Of a stretch of 64,000 nucleotides of DNA, positions 53,744 through 63,574 are shown in pieces; within the stretch, counting starts at the first letter, position 1, and every line of letters starts with the position of its first letter. The stretch is from JABCYV01 sp963729325 (GTDB lineage: Bacteria > Acidobacteriota > Terriglobia > Terriglobales > Acidobacteriaceae). Position numbers and translations under genes: made by a program. The stretch is taken from contig CAVSNS010000039.1 of the NCBI GenBank assembly GCA_963729325.1, forward strand, positions 1-64,000, given 5' to 3'. The notes below the pieces were generated by a model, which was not told where the DNA came from, did no database searches, and saw nothing but the letters and a program-made list of their open reading frames with translations.

Positions 53744-54286
53744 ATGTCACACGTGCATCGCCAGCAGCGCCCGCGGCGTCCGCTGCCCGGAATGCTGCTG
53801 CACATCGACGGCAGCGAGCATCGCTGGTTTCAAGACGAGCGCTGGTACGACTTGCTGGTGATTATGGACGATGCCAACAGCGAGATTTATTACGCGCAAT
53901 TGGTGGAAGAGGAAGCGACGGTTCCGGTGCTGACGGGGCTGAAAGAAGTGGTCGAATGCCGGGGCGTGTTTTGCGCTTTGTACAGCGATCGCGCCCGTCA
54001 TTTCTGGCTGACGGCCAAGGCCGGAGAGGCAGTGGAGCACGACCGTCTCACGCAGGTGGGGCGTGCGCTGCGCGAGTTGGGGGTGCGCATGATTCCGGCG
54101 TACTCGCCACAAGCGCGCGGCCGCAGCGAACGCAGCTTCGGCACCTGGCAAGGCCGGCTGCCGCAGGAACTGCGCTTGCGTGGGATCCGGACGGTGGTGG
54201 CGGCGAATGCCTTTCTGCGCGAGCAATACATCGGGGAGTTCAATCGTCGCTCACACACTTTTTATTCCCCGCCTCACCTGAGATGA
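53744..54286 (+). pseudogene. DDE transposase fragment (ISNCY/IS481-like core)
   Basis: About 180 residues of an rve core: LLHIDGSEHRWFQDERWYDL (first Asp), VFCALYSDRARHFWLTAKAG (second Asp), AYSPQARGRSERSFGTWQGR (Glu) and AFLREQYIGEFNRRSHTF. N-terminal HTH and C-terminal parts are absent and no terminal repeats are seen. It lies between the VWA pair and the DUF1015 gene. Confidence 0.7.
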
Positions 54287-54380
54287 GGTGCCATGGGCAA
54301 AGGTTACCAATCCGCCGTCCGACTGGGTTCGACCTCCAAGCCATCGATTGTTCTTGTACAATTTCAAGTCTCTCCCGGAT

Positions 54381-55742
54381 ATGGCACACATTGCACCCTT
54401 CCGCGCGCTGCGATATGACCCCACTCGGGTTCAGCTATCCCAGGTTGTGACCCAGCCTTACGACAAGATCACGCCGGAGATGCAAGAGCGCTACTACGCG
54501 GCCAGTCCTCACAACCTGGTGCGCATCATCCTGGGCAAACAGCAACCCACCGACCGTGTCGGTGAAACTACGTACACTCGTGCAGCGGAATTCTTTCGTG
54601 ACTGGCGCCGTCAGGGCATCTTTCTACAAGACAGTGAGCCCGCGCTGTACGTTTATGCGCAACGTTTTACGGCTCCTGGAGGAAAAACCGAGCTGGAGCG
54701 GCGTGGCTTCATCGCCCTGGGGCGGGTGGAGGACTACTCGGCTGGCATCGTTTTCCGCCACGAGCAGACCCTGGCGAAACCCAAGGCCGACCGTTTGGAA
54801 CTATTACGGGCGACACGCGCCCACTTCGGGCAACTTTTCATGTTGTACAGCGATCCGGGCGGGGAAATCGACGGCCTTCTGACTTCAGGCAGGGATGCCG
54901 ACGTGGAAGTCCGCGATGAGTATGGCGTGCAGCATCGGGTATGGAGGATGGCCGATCCCGGCTTGATCGACCTGATCCGGGGCAAGATGCGCGATAAGAA
55001 ACTGGTGATCGCTGATGGCCACCATCGGTACGAGACCGCTCTTACCTATCGCAAGGAGCGGAGGGCCATGGCGGCGTCCGCTGTAGCCGGCGGAATTCCG
55101 CGGGAGCATTCCTCAGAAGAGGCGCTGGATCGCAAAGGTGGGGCGGAAGATGCACCCTATGACCTGGCGATGATGACCTTCATTCCGATGGAGAGTCCGG
55201 GGCTGGTCATTCTGCCGACGCATCGCGTGGTTCACGGTTTGTCTTCTTTTTCCGCAGATAACTTCCGGGCGAAGGCGGGCACGTACTTCAGCGTGGAGGA
55301 AGTCGATTCCTCCATCGATGCGGTCCGGGCCAGCGCCATTCTGCGGGAGAGTGGGCGTTCCGGTACGTCGCTGCTGGCGGTCACAGCCGAGCGCATTTTT
55401 TTGCTCGACCGGCCAAAACCGATTTCATACAACCTTCTGGCCGAGTTCTCGCTGCGCCAGCAATCACTTGACGTAGTTCAGTTGCATAAAATTCTTCTGG
55501 AGGGCGTTCTGGGGATTTCCCAGGAAGCGATCCGCGACCAGCAGAACGTCCGCTACATCCGCGATACCGACGAGGCACTCAATCAAACGCGAGGCGGAGA
55601 GGCGCAGGTGGCGTTTCTGACCAATCCGGTACGCATGCAAGAGGTGCGAGAGATTGCATTGGCGGGTGAAGTTCTGCCGCAAAAATCCACAGATTTCTAT
55701 CCCAAACTGCTCAGCGGTTTGACGATTTATGCGCTGGAGTAG
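54381..55742 (+). CDS. DUF1015-family protein
   Basis: A 453-residue protein of the DUF1015 family: APFRALRYDPTRVQLSQVVT then QPYDKITPEMQERYYAASPH, NLVRIILGKQQP, DGHHRYETALTYRKERRAM, FIPMESPGLVILPTHRVVHG and a C-terminal QDQQNVRYIRD-like end (IRDQQNVRYIRDTDEALNQT). The D-G-H-H-R-Y-E motif is the family signature, with likely metal or phosphate binding. The role is not established. ATG 54381 matches the usual N-terminus. TACAAT at 54357-54362 is a good -10 box. It overlaps the next gene by 14 bp. Confidence 0.9.
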   Translation: MAHIAPFRALRYDPTRVQLSQVVTQPYDKITPEMQERYYAASPHNLVRIILGKQQPTDRVGETTYTRAAEFFRDWRRQGIFLQDSEPALYVYAQRFTAPGGKTELERRGFIALGRVEDYSAGIVFRHEQTLAKPKADRLELLRATRAHFGQLFMLYSDPGGEIDGLLTSGRDADVEVRDEYGVQHRVWRMADPGLIDLIRGKMRDKKLVIADGHHRYETALTYRKERRAMAASAVAGGIPREHSSEEALDRKGGAEDAPYDLAMMTFIPMESPGLVILPTHRVVHGLSSFSADNFRAKAGTYFSVEEVDSSIDAVRASAILRESGRSGTSLLAVTAERIFLLDRPKPISYNLLAEFSLRQQSLDVVQLHKILLEGVLGISQEAIRDQQNVRYIRDTDEALNQTRGGEAQVAFLTNPVRMQEVREIALAGEVLPQKSTDFYPKLLSGLTIYALE

Positions 55743-57186
55743 CCGTCCCTATAGCGCCGCCGGTTTCTTTTTCTTGGTATTGTTCGGCATCTTCACGTTC
55801 ATCTTTCTGTCGTTCCTTCATCTGGAATCCGCGGAGGAGAAGAAGATTTCCATCTACTCCAGCGCGGCGAACTACACTCTTTCCGTTACCGAGCGCAACG
55901 GGCAGGACTACGTTGGATTGTTCGAAATTCTCGAACCGCTGGGAACGGCGAACGTCAAGACAGATGGGCTGCACTGGAAGCTGCGCTATAAAACTGTAGC
56001 GGCTGAGTTCACAGCTGGCGAATCGCGGGCCCGCGTCCAGGGGCGGAATCTTGATCTGCCTGCGAGCTTTCTGCTGGAAAACGGTCGTGGTCTGGTGCCA
56101 CTGGCGTGTCTAAGTACTCTTTTGCCGCGGTTCTTAGCTACCCCAGTGGCGTTTCATGAAACGTCCCGCCGGTTGTTCATCGGCAACGTGGCGGTGCACT
56201 TCACTGCGCAGATCAATAAAACAAATCCTCCCACGCTGGTGATGAACTTCAGTTCTCCAGTGAACCCGATGATTGCCACCGAGCCGGGAAAACTGCGCAT
56301 GGTGTTCAGGCAGGAACCACTGGTCCCGCCGGGCTCGCGGACGCTGACTTTCGACAGCACTGTGATGCCGTCCGCGAGTTTTGACGAAAGCAACGGCGCG
56401 GCCGAGATCGCGGTCACAGGAAGCGCTCCGTTGCTGGCCAGCTTCAGCAACGACGGCCGGACCATCACAATTGCGCCCGCTCCGAACCAGGCCCAGGCTC
56501 CAGTTCGGACGTCAAACCCGCCAAGTACCCCGGCCGCCAGCCCGCCTCCAGCCCAGTCCGTAAGCACTGCGCCAGCACCCGCGGTTGAGCATCCGGTGCC
56601 GTATTTCGCGGTCGTGGACGCCAGCCACGGAGGCGAGGAGCGCGGTGCTGCTCTCACCGATCAACTGGCGGAAAAAGACGTCACCCTGGCGTTTGCTCGC
56701 CGGCTGCGTCAGGAACTTGATGCCAAGGGTCTCAATACGCTGGTGCTACGAGATGGCGATGTCACACTCAGCCTCGACCAACGTGCCAGCTTGGCGAATA
56801 GCGTGCATCCCAAGATCTATATCAGTGTGCACGCCGCGTCGCTCGGTACCGGAGTGCGCCTCTACACTGCGCTGCTTCCCCAGGGCGGAGGCGATCGCGG
56901 ACCTTTTCTCGATTGGGACACAGCCCAGGCGGGATTCCGTTTTGCCAGCCAGAGCGCGGAGGCCAGCCTCTCCGCTGAGTTCGGGAACCGACAAGTGCCC
57001 GTCCGTACGCTGATTGCGCCTTTGCGCCCGTTGAACAACATCGCTGCGCCTGCGGTTGCGATTGAGATCGCGCCCCCTGCCAGCGGAATCACCCAACTAG
57101 ACTCGGCTGCATATCAGCAGCTGGTTGCGGAGGCAGTTGCGGCGGGAGTTGCCGCGGTGCGTGACAAACTGGGAGCCGTGCGATGA
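55729..57186 (+). CDS. N-acetylmuramoyl-L-alanine amidase
   Basis: A 485-residue exported protein. The N-terminal membrane anchor is FFFLVLFGIFTFIFLSFL, followed by a copper-amine-oxidase-like/AMIN region (about 45-260), a Pro/Ala/Ser linker and an Amidase_3 domain. Zinc ligands: His in VVDASHGGEERGA, Glu in LAEKDVTLAFA, His in IYISVHAASLG, with the catalytic Glu in VAIEIAPPASG. The first motif has Ser where most enzymes have Gly (DxGH) and the final loop is shortened, so activity may be reduced. It cleaves the amide between MurNAc and the stem peptide. It is coupled by overlap to the genes on both sides. Confidence 0.88.
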   Translation: MRWSSRPYSAAGFFFLVLFGIFTFIFLSFLHLESAEEKKISIYSSAANYTLSVTERNGQDYVGLFEILEPLGTANVKTDGLHWKLRYKTVAAEFTAGESRARVQGRNLDLPASFLLENGRGLVPLACLSTLLPRFLATPVAFHETSRRLFIGNVAVHFTAQINKTNPPTLVMNFSSPVNPMIATEPGKLRMVFRQEPLVPPGSRTLTFDSTVMPSASFDESNGAAEIAVTGSAPLLASFSNDGRTITIAPAPNQAQAPVRTSNPPSTPAASPPPAQSVSTAPAPAVEHPVPYFAVVDASHGGEERGAALTDQLAEKDVTLAFARRLRQELDAKGLNTLVLRDGDVTLSLDQRASLANSVHPKIYISVHAASLGTGVRLYTALLPQGGGDRGPFLDWDTAQAGFRFASQSAEASLSAEFGNRQVPVRTLIAPLRPLNNIAAPAVAIEIAPPASGITQLDSAAYQQLVAEAVAAGVAAVRDKLGAVR

Positions 57187-57773
57187 TCCCACGGCATTTG
57201 CTGATCGGGGTGGCCGCGATGTTTGCAGTTGTATTAGGAATGAGTGTGTATGTGTGGCGGATGCGCGGCCGAGTGGAGCAGGTGGAGGCTCCTGTTGTTG
57301 ATACTCGCACAGTAGCCGCCCCCGTCTCGGGACCGAGCGAGCAGGTGACTTTGTATGTCGCCTACGACGAGCCCGGCGTCCTTCGCGCCCAGGCAGCTCG
57401 CATCGCTCTGCCGTCGGGGCGTCAGGAGCGTGCGCAGGAATTGCTGCGGGCGCTGCTGGGCATGTATCTCGACAAATCCTCCTCCCACCCGCTTGGCCCA
57501 GGCGCAGAAATCCGAGACGTCTACCTGGTTGATCCTGGGCTGGCGGTGATTGACGCGAATGCTGCCTTCGCCGACACTCATCGTTCGGGTGTGCTGGTCG
57601 AAGAGCTTACGGTAGCTTCGCTGGTGCAGACGCTCGCCGTCAACATTCCCGGGATTACGCGGGTGAAAATTCTGGTGGACGGCAAGCAACGCGAGGCGCT
57701 CGCCGGTCACGCTGACCTAACAGGGTTCTACGATGTATCCGCGGTCAATGAGCTGGCGTCGCAGATGCGGTAG
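57183..57773 (+). CDS. GerMN-domain lipoprotein-like protein
   Basis: A 196-residue membrane-anchored protein (LLIGVAAMFAVVLGMSVYVW). The GerMN (sporulation and germination) domain reads VTLYVAYDEPGVLRAQAARI, RAQELLRALLGMYLDKS, VYLVDPGLAVIDANAAFADT and LTVASLVQTLAVNIPGITRV. GerMN domains occur with cell-wall amidases also in non-sporulating bacteria. It overlaps the amidase stop by 4 bp (ATGA), so the two are co-translated and probably act together on the wall. Confidence 0.88.
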   Translation: MIPRHLLIGVAAMFAVVLGMSVYVWRMRGRVEQVEAPVVDTRTVAAPVSGPSEQVTLYVAYDEPGVLRAQAARIALPSGRQERAQELLRALLGMYLDKSSSHPLGPGAEIRDVYLVDPGLAVIDANAAFADTHRSGVLVEELTVASLVQTLAVNIPGITRVKILVDGKQREALAGHADLTGFYDVSAVNELASQMR

Positions 57774-57918
57774 GAGTCTTGTCATCCAGAGTGCGACGAG
57801 GGATCTACATTTCTGAACTACCGATTCCTCGCTTCGCTCGGAATGACAAATCAGGACGCCTCTGTCTAAATTTCCACTAACACTCACAACCGAGATTCCA
57901 TACAAAAAGGAAAAGGCA

Positions 57919-58934
57919 ATGGCTAAGACAATGAAAGTCGCACAAGTGCCGAAGCCGGGCGCGGACTTTGAAATCGTAGAGCGTGAAATTCCCACGCCTC
58001 CTGCCCAGCACGTGAGGATTCGCGTGCACGCCTGCGGAATATGCTATGCCGAGCACTACGTCAAGGACGGCTTTTGGCCGGGCGTCCAATACCCACGGGT
58101 GCCGGGTCACGAGGTAGCAGGCGTAATCGATGAGGTCGGCGCGGGCGTGACCAATTGGAGGGTTGGGCAGCGGGTAGGCGTAGGCTGGCACGGCGGACAC
58201 GATGGAACCTGCCTGGCATGCCGGCGCGGAGATTTTGTCAATTGCCCCAATCTGAAGGTATCTGGAATCAGTTTCGACGGCGGATATGGCGAGTACATGG
58301 TGGCTTCAGTGAACGCGCTCGCATCGATGCCGGAGAGCCTCGATCCTGCCGAGGCTGCGCCGCTCCTGTGCGCTGGCATCACTACCTATAATTCTTTGCG
58401 ACACGCCGGCGCTCTTCCCGGCGATGTGGTCGCCATTCAGGGAATTGGAGGGCTGGGGCATCTTGGGATCCAGTTTGCGAACAAGTTTGGATACAAGGTA
58501 GTGGCGGTGGGGCGTGGGTCGGAAAACGCTAAGCTGGCCAAGAAACTGGGCGCGAGCGCATACATCGACAGCTCCGCCACCAACCCTGTCGACGAACTCA
58601 GAAGTTCGGGGGAGCGAGCGTGATCCTGGCCACAGCTCCGAGCGCGAAAGCCATGTCGTCGTTGTTCGATGGACTGGCGGCGAACGGAAAGATGATGGTG
58701 GTGAGGGCAGACATCGGGCCGATCGAGGTTTCCCCGAATCAGTTGCTTCGAGGTAAGAAGAGCATTCAGGGTTGGGCCTCGGGGATTCCCACGGACAGCG
58801 AAGATACATTACGCTTCGCCGAGCTCACGGGCGTGCGGCCGATGATTGAAAGGTTTCCACTGGAGAAAGTGAATGAAGGGTATGCGCGCATGATCAGCGG
58901 GAAAGCGCAGTTTCGTGTGGTATTGACGATGTAA
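57919..58934 (+). CDS. Zinc-dependent alcohol dehydrogenase (one frameshift)
   Basis: A MDR-family enzyme of about 338 residues. Catalytic zinc ligands: Cys in HACGICYAEHYV and PRVPGHEVAGVIDEVG (His-Glu). Structural zinc cysteines are seen in TCLACRRGDFVNC. The nucleotide fold is AIQGIGGLGHLGIQFANKFG, followed by VAVGRG. A one-base loss near 58598 (LQKFGGASVILAT restored) shifts the last third into ILATAPSAKAMSSLFDGLAA and KSIQGWASGIPTDSEDTLRF. It resembles AdhP-type dehydrogenases. The substrate is unknown. Confidence 0.85.
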
Positions 58935-59003
58935 GTTGGAAGGCCTGAGTTCAGAGGCGCGCGGAAGAGCTTCGAACGGTTGGTCTTGTTACAATCGGAG
59001 CTA

Positions 59004-59741
59004 ATGTTTTATCGCTCCGATAATCGCACGCCCGACCAGATGCGCCCGGTCAACATCCTGCCGAATTTCATCAGCACGGCGGAGGGTTCGGCTTTGATCG
59101 AGGTCGGCAATACGCGGGTGATTTGCACGGCGTCCATCGAAGAGATTGTTCCCCAATTCATGCGGAACAGCGGCAAGGGCTGGATTTCCAGCGAATATGC
59201 CATGCTGCCGCGTTCCACTTTGACTCGCACCACGCGTGAAGTGAATAAAGGCCGGCCCAGCGGACGGACGCATGAGATCCAGCGGCTGATCGGACGCTCG
59301 CTACGCGCGGTCACTGATCTCGAACGACTGGGCGAGCGCACCATCTGGATTGATTGCGACGTCATTCAGGCGGATGGAGGGACGCGCACTGCCTCCATCA
59401 CCGGCGCTTTTGTGGCTCTCGGTTTGGCGCTGGAAAAATTGGTTGAGGCTGGCACTCTGACGTCGGTTCCACTACGCGATTTTGTCGCAGCGGTAAGCGT
59501 TGGGATGGTGGATGGCGAAATCCTGCTCGATCTCTGCTACGAAGAAGATTCCCGCGCCGATGTGGACATGAATTTCGTCATGACCGCAGGATACAAGTTC
59601 GTCGAAGTGCAGGCCACGGCGGAGCATCAGGTATTCGACGAGCAGCAACTCGGAAAGATGATCGCGCTGGCCCGCCAGGGAGTGCAGTCACTGATATCCA
59701 AGCAGCAGGCGATTCTGGGAATGCTGACGTTGAGGCAGTAG
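59004..59741 (+). CDS. rph: Ribonuclease PH
   Basis: A 245-residue phosphorolytic 3'-5' exoribonuclease that trims tRNA 3' ends. Marks: RSDNRTPDQMRPVNILPNF, VICTASIEEIVPQFMRNSGK, MLPRSTLTRTTREVNKGRPS, then GRTHEIQRLIGRSLRAVTD (phosphate-binding Arg), IDCDVIQADGGTRTASITGA and LCYEEDSRADVDMNFVMT. The start at 59004 matches the family N-terminus. TACAAT at 58990-58995 lies 8 bp before it, giving a very short leader or none. Confidence 0.96.
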   Translation: MFYRSDNRTPDQMRPVNILPNFISTAEGSALIEVGNTRVICTASIEEIVPQFMRNSGKGWISSEYAMLPRSTLTRTTREVNKGRPSGRTHEIQRLIGRSLRAVTDLERLGERTIWIDCDVIQADGGTRTASITGAFVALGLALEKLVEAGTLTSVPLRDFVAAVSVGMVDGEILLDLCYEEDSRADVDMNFVMTAGYKFVEVQATAEHQVFDEQQLGKMIALARQGVQSLISKQQAILGMLTLRQ

Positions 59742-59826
59742 CACGCCGGTCGAGGGTCGCTCGACTCGACAGCCGCGGGCGGCTGTGCCCACGCGATACG
59801 GGCGGATCTTGCAGAGCCACGGACCT

Positions 59827-59849
59827 ATGTATATACTTGATGTATATAC
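59827..59849. promoter_or_regulatory. Candidate VapBC operator
   Basis: ATGTATATAC occurs twice, at 59827-59836 and 59840-59849, 13 bp apart. Each contains the palindrome GTATATAC. Paired palindromes upstream of an AbrB-type antitoxin are typical binding sites for VapBC autorepression. The antitoxin start follows at 59865. Confidence 0.65.
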
Positions 59850-59864
59850 GGACGAGGTGGAACC

Positions 59865-60095
59865 ATGGGCACCGCTCGGGTATTCCGTTCGGGCAACAGT
59901 CAGGCGGTCCGCTTGCCGAAACAATTTCGTCTGAGCAGCGACGAAGTCGAGATCTTTCGCCGCGGGGATGAGATCGTCCTGCGGGAAAAAGACCGGAACA
60001 TGGTTCGGGCGTTCGATCTTCTGGCTGGCTTGCCTGATGATCTTGAACTCGCCGGGCGTGAGAAGGATTCTCCCCAGAAACGCAAAGGCCTGTGA
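59865..60095 (+). CDS. vapB: VapB-type antitoxin (AbrB/SpoVT fold)
   Basis: A 76-residue DNA-binding antitoxin. The N-terminal swapped-hairpin barrel reads TARVFRSGNSQAVRLPKQFR then LSSDEVEIFRRGDEIVLREK. The C-terminal half (FDLLAGLPDDLELAGREK) would wrap the toxin. It overlaps the toxin start by one base, giving the usual coupled pair. Two ATGTATATAC sites lie just upstream. Confidence 0.9.
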   Translation: MGTARVFRSGNSQAVRLPKQFRLSSDEVEIFRRGDEIVLREKDRNMVRAFDLLAGLPDDLELAGREKDSPQKRKGL

Positions 60096-60502
60096 TGGAA
60101 GCTCGCTACCTGCTGGACACCAACATCTGTATCTACGTCCGCCAACGGAGACCGGAGGAAGTCTTGCGCCGGTTTCGCAGGCTTCGCCCAGGAGAAGCGG
60201 CCCTTTCAGTGATTACCTATGGCGAACTGCTCTATGGGGCAGCCAAGAGCGTCCAGCGAGCAGCGGCCCTTGAGCAGCTGCGGGAACTTATCCATTTGTT
60301 GCCTGCGCTTCCTCTGCCCGAGAGTGCCGCCGAGAGCTACGGAATGCTTCGCGCCGATCTGGAGTCGAAGGGTGAGATGATTGGCAACAATGATCTCTGG
60401 ATCGCTGCTCATGCCCTGGCAGCAGGGTTGACTCTGGTCACCAACGATGAGAAGAAGTTTCGCCGGGTGCGCGGGCTGAAGGTGCAAAACTGGACGAGGT
60501 AA
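60095..60502 (+). CDS. vapC: VapC-type PIN-domain toxin
   Basis: A 135-residue PIN ribonuclease. Acidic active-site residues: Asp in ARYLLDTNICIYV (near 8), Glu in ITYGELLYGAAKS, Asp in GNNDLWIAAHALA and Asp in TLVTNDEKKFRRV. Members cleave specific tRNAs or rRNA; the target here is unknown. ATG 60095 shares its A with the antitoxin stop codon. Confidence 0.9.
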   Translation: MEARYLLDTNICIYVRQRRPEEVLRRFRRLRPGEAALSVITYGELLYGAAKSVQRAAALEQLRELIHLLPALPLPESAAESYGMLRADLESKGEMIGNNDLWIAAHALAAGLTLVTNDEKKFRRVRGLKVQNWTR

Positions 60503-60871
60503 GGCGGGTGGCCAGCCTTTTCGCGCACTCTGCGAAAAGGTGAGTAAAGAAATCATTGACTACTCATCGAGGTCTCTGGGAACGAGTGGACAACCCCAGC
60601 CTTCGCAAAAAACGCGACAGGCTAGGCCACCCGCGGATACATTCTGAATCTTCCTGGTGGCCTCAGCAGAACATTGACCTCGCGATCCAATACACAGGCT
60701 ATCTGAGGTTCAACGGAGCCGGCACGAATTATGACGGCGCAGGCCGCAATGCAGGGGCCAACAACTCCACCTATGTGCTGGTGCGATTTGTTTTCTGATA
60801 AAGTGAACGGCGTTTCAGGTTCCCAAGGTACTTCCTGGCCGATCACGCTCTGCGCTATTAGAGGAGAAAAC
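60503..60871. other. Intergenic stretch with a hairpin
   Basis: No supported gene. GCCTTTTCGCG...CGCGAAAAGG-like pairing (CCTTTTCGCGCACTCTGCGA then AAAGG, near 60517-60541) may end the vapBC transcript. The rest probably holds the promoter of the cytochrome genes. Confidence 0.4.
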
Positions 60872-61210
60872 ATGCGAGGAATCGTTTTGTGTTTCGCACC
60901 TGGCATTTTGACTTGTCTCGTAATTCTAGTAGTCCCGTCCCGCCTTCATGCCCAAAGCAACGCGGCCAAGGTCTACAAGGCAAACTGCGTGCTGTGCCAT
61001 TCGGATGATGGGAGTGGTAGTTCGCCCACAGGCAAGGCACTGAAGGCCAGAGATCTAAGGTCAGACGAAGTGCAGAGCAAGAGCGACGCAGAGCTGGCCG
61101 AGGTAATCACAAAAGGCAGAGGCAAAATGCCAGCTTTCGGTGCGAAGCTCAAGCCTGACGATATAACTAAATTGGTGGCTTACATTCGAGAGCTGCCGAA
61201 AAAGAAGTAG
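60872..61210 (+). CDS. Small exported cytochrome c
   Basis: A 112-residue class I c-type cytochrome: signal peptide (TCLVILVVPSRLHAQ), heme motif ANCVLCHSDDG (CxxCH, first Cys near residue 39) and methionine ligand in GRGKMPAFGAKL, then a final helix (DDITKLVAYIRELP). GAGGAG precedes ATG 60872. It lies directly upstream of Rieske and cytochrome b genes and is a likely electron acceptor or subunit of that complex. Confidence 0.9.
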   Translation: MRGIVLCFAPGILTCLVILVVPSRLHAQSNAAKVYKANCVLCHSDDGSGSSPTGKALKARDLRSDEVQSKSDAELAEVITKGRGKMPAFGAKLKPDDITKLVAYIRELPKKK

Positions 61211-61259
61211 CGCAAGGCTGGAAGAATTCGACGTGAAAACGGAGAGGAGATTTGAAAAC

Positions 61260-61804
61260 GTGACCCAGAACTTGGCAAGCTCTGGGGTGGCTCTGGAAAA
61301 CAGACGCTCTTTTCTTGGGAGCGTTGCTCGGCGCTGGGCTCCGTCTTTGTAGGTACTCTGCTTTCGATTCCCCTCATTCGCTTTGCTCTTTTCCCCTTGC
61401 TCCGCCGCACGACCGAAATTGAGACGTTCACCTGTGGGGGAACTTAGCCAGTTTTCGTCCCTGCCCGCCCCCGTGATGCGCACTATTCAGATCGAGCAAG
61501 TAGACGGTTGGCGCAAAGCGATATCGGAAAAAGCGGTTTACGTGACCAAAGATAATAAAGGCCAAGTTGCGAGTGCTTTCCTCCATCTGTCCCCACCTCG
61601 GTTGCACCGTGCCGTGGAACAAGGAGAAGAACCAGTTCATCTGTCCCTGCCATGGCGCCACTTTTGCCGCGGATGGAACTCGCGTCAGCGGACCCTCGTT
61701 GCGCGGGATGGATTCGCTGGAAACATCGGTTCAAGGACGGTCAACTGCTGGTGCGATTCCAATATTTCCGGCAACTCGTCTCCGACAAAGAAGTCATCGG
61801 CTAA
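61260..61804 (+). CDS. Rieske iron-sulfur protein (several frameshifts)
   Basis: The chain can be followed through four breaks (near 61325, 61440, 61575 and 61733): twin-arginine-like start ENRRSFLG, then the membrane anchor SVFVGTLLSIPLIRFALF, then FSSLPAPVMRTIQIEQVDGW. The 2Fe-2S domain reads VLSSICPHLGCTVPWNKEKN and FICPCHGATFAADG, and the end is LVRFQYFRQLVSDKEVIG. The C-x-H-x-G-C and C-P-C-H-G boxes are complete, so the breaks look like assembly errors. It would accept electrons from quinol and pass them to cytochrome c. Confidence 0.85.
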
Positions 61805-61821
61805 ACCGGGAGTTCTCAGGA

Positions 61822-63294
61822 ATGCATTCGGAGCCTCAAGGCGAAAGTGACGCTATTCCTCGGAGTGGGACAGGATTCTGGGGATGGCTCAACCACCGCA
61901 CCGGTCTGGATGATTTGCTTCGAACTGCTCTTTATGAACCCATTCCCGGCGGTGCGCGGTTCGCCTACATATTCGGTTCCGGGCTCCTGTTCATATTTCT
62001 CTCGCAAATCATCACCGGGGTTTTTCTCGCGCTTTACTATGTTCCATCTGCCGACCACGCGCATACGACTGTCGCTTATATTACGAAAGCAGTTACCGCT
62101 GGCTCTTTTCTTCGCAGCCTTCACGCCTACGGGGCCAGCGCGATGGTCATCGTCTTACTTCTGCACCTGTCACAAACTTATATCTACGGAGCCTACAAAG
62201 GACGGCGCGAGCTGCTTTGGCTGTCCGGATGCGTGCTCTTCGGGCTGGTCATGGCGATGGCGTTCACTGGGTACCTGCTCCCTTGGGATCAAAGAGCATA
62301 TTTTGCCACTGCAGTAGGAACCAACGCGGTCAGCGAAGTTCCTTGGATTGGCGAGAGCATCAAGCGCTTATTACGTGGTGGAACGGAGATGGGGACGCTT
62401 ACCATCTCACGATTTTTCGTGGCCCATGTGTTTTTTGATTCCGGCGCTGATCTTCGCGCTTGTCGCTTCTCATCTTTTTCTATTTCGCAAAGCTGGGGCC
62501 GCAGGACCATTCAATCAACATCCCGATCATCCAAAACAGGAAACGGAACTCTTCTATCCGCGCCAAGTGCTGATGGATCTCTCGCTCACGGCGCTGCTTA
62601 TCATCGGGCTCGGCGTGCTGTGCTTTTTCGTACCGATAGAACTCGGTCCACCGGCCAATCCGGCCGACACGCAATACATCCCACGGCCCGAGTGGTATTA
62701 CCTGCCCATATTCCAGTGGCTGAAATACTGGCACGGTGCGGCCTCAATCATCGGCGTCCTTGTAATTCCAACCATCCTCGTCCTGGCGGTTCTGGCGCTT
62801 CCTTTTCTGGATCGTGGCGTCGAACGACGCCCCTGGAAGCGGCCGGTAGCCATGGGAGCTTATGCATTCGTGCTTTTCTCGCTGGTAGGCCTCGGCTTGC
62901 GCAGCCAGTATTTGGACAGTCACGACGCTGGCATCGCCCAACAACTCGCCAAGCAGAGAACCGAAGAAGCTGAATACATGCGCAAACCATTTGAGCCGGA
63001 GCTTTCCTCCGCATCGTCTGGCTGCCGAGAATGTGGTGCTTGCCGACCCGTTAGCTGCGAAAGGGAAAACCATCTTCGAGGCCCAATCGTGCAACGCCTG
63101 TCATGGCGATGGCGGAGTTGGAACGGCCGCCGCCCCAGCGCTGGTCGGCATAGGAACAAAACTTTCTGCCGATCAGCTGGCGGAGCTTTTCAAACATCCC
63201 ACCGCGTAAGATGACCGCTGGCGGAATGCCCCCAATCGATCTCCCGCCGGATGATTTGAAGGCGTTGATCGCGTATGTCGAAAGTCTTAAATAG
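61822..63294 (+). CDS. Cytochrome b fused to a cytochrome c domain (frameshifts)
   Basis: A quinol-oxidising subunit. The b6-like part holds FGSGLLFIFLSQIITGVFLA, SFLRSLHAYGASAMVIVLLL (heme His), RRELLWLSGCVLFGLVMAMA and GYLLPWDQRAYFATAVGTNA with heme ligands. After a shift near 62435 come HPDHPKQETELFYPRQVLMD, RPEWYYLPIFQWLKYWHGA and further helices. A shift near 63010 leads to a single heme-c domain (IFEAQSCNACHGDGGVGTAA, ending LKALIAYVESLK). One more shift lies near 63208. Cytochrome b with a C-terminal heme-c domain is known in several phyla. Together with the Rieske protein it forms a bc-type complex. Confidence 0.83.
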
Positions 63295-63574
63295 ATTACG
63301 AATTGCTCAAAGTTACGAAGGAGAAACAACCTGCCGGCGCCCCCCCGCGCTCCATACGCCCACGCACGTCCTTGTGTTCCTCAACACTGGGGTGGCTGGA
63401 TTTTCCACCCCTCTATAGCTATCCCGACATCGCGTTGACTTCTCTCCACAGCATTCCTAAAATGGCTGCTCTGGGTGCCACGCCCCCGGTTTTCGAAACG
63501 TTTCCCCCATCGCTTCCTCCCCATCCCCATGGTTTACAATTGACGCGAATCAGCACTCATCGTGGAGGAATCCC

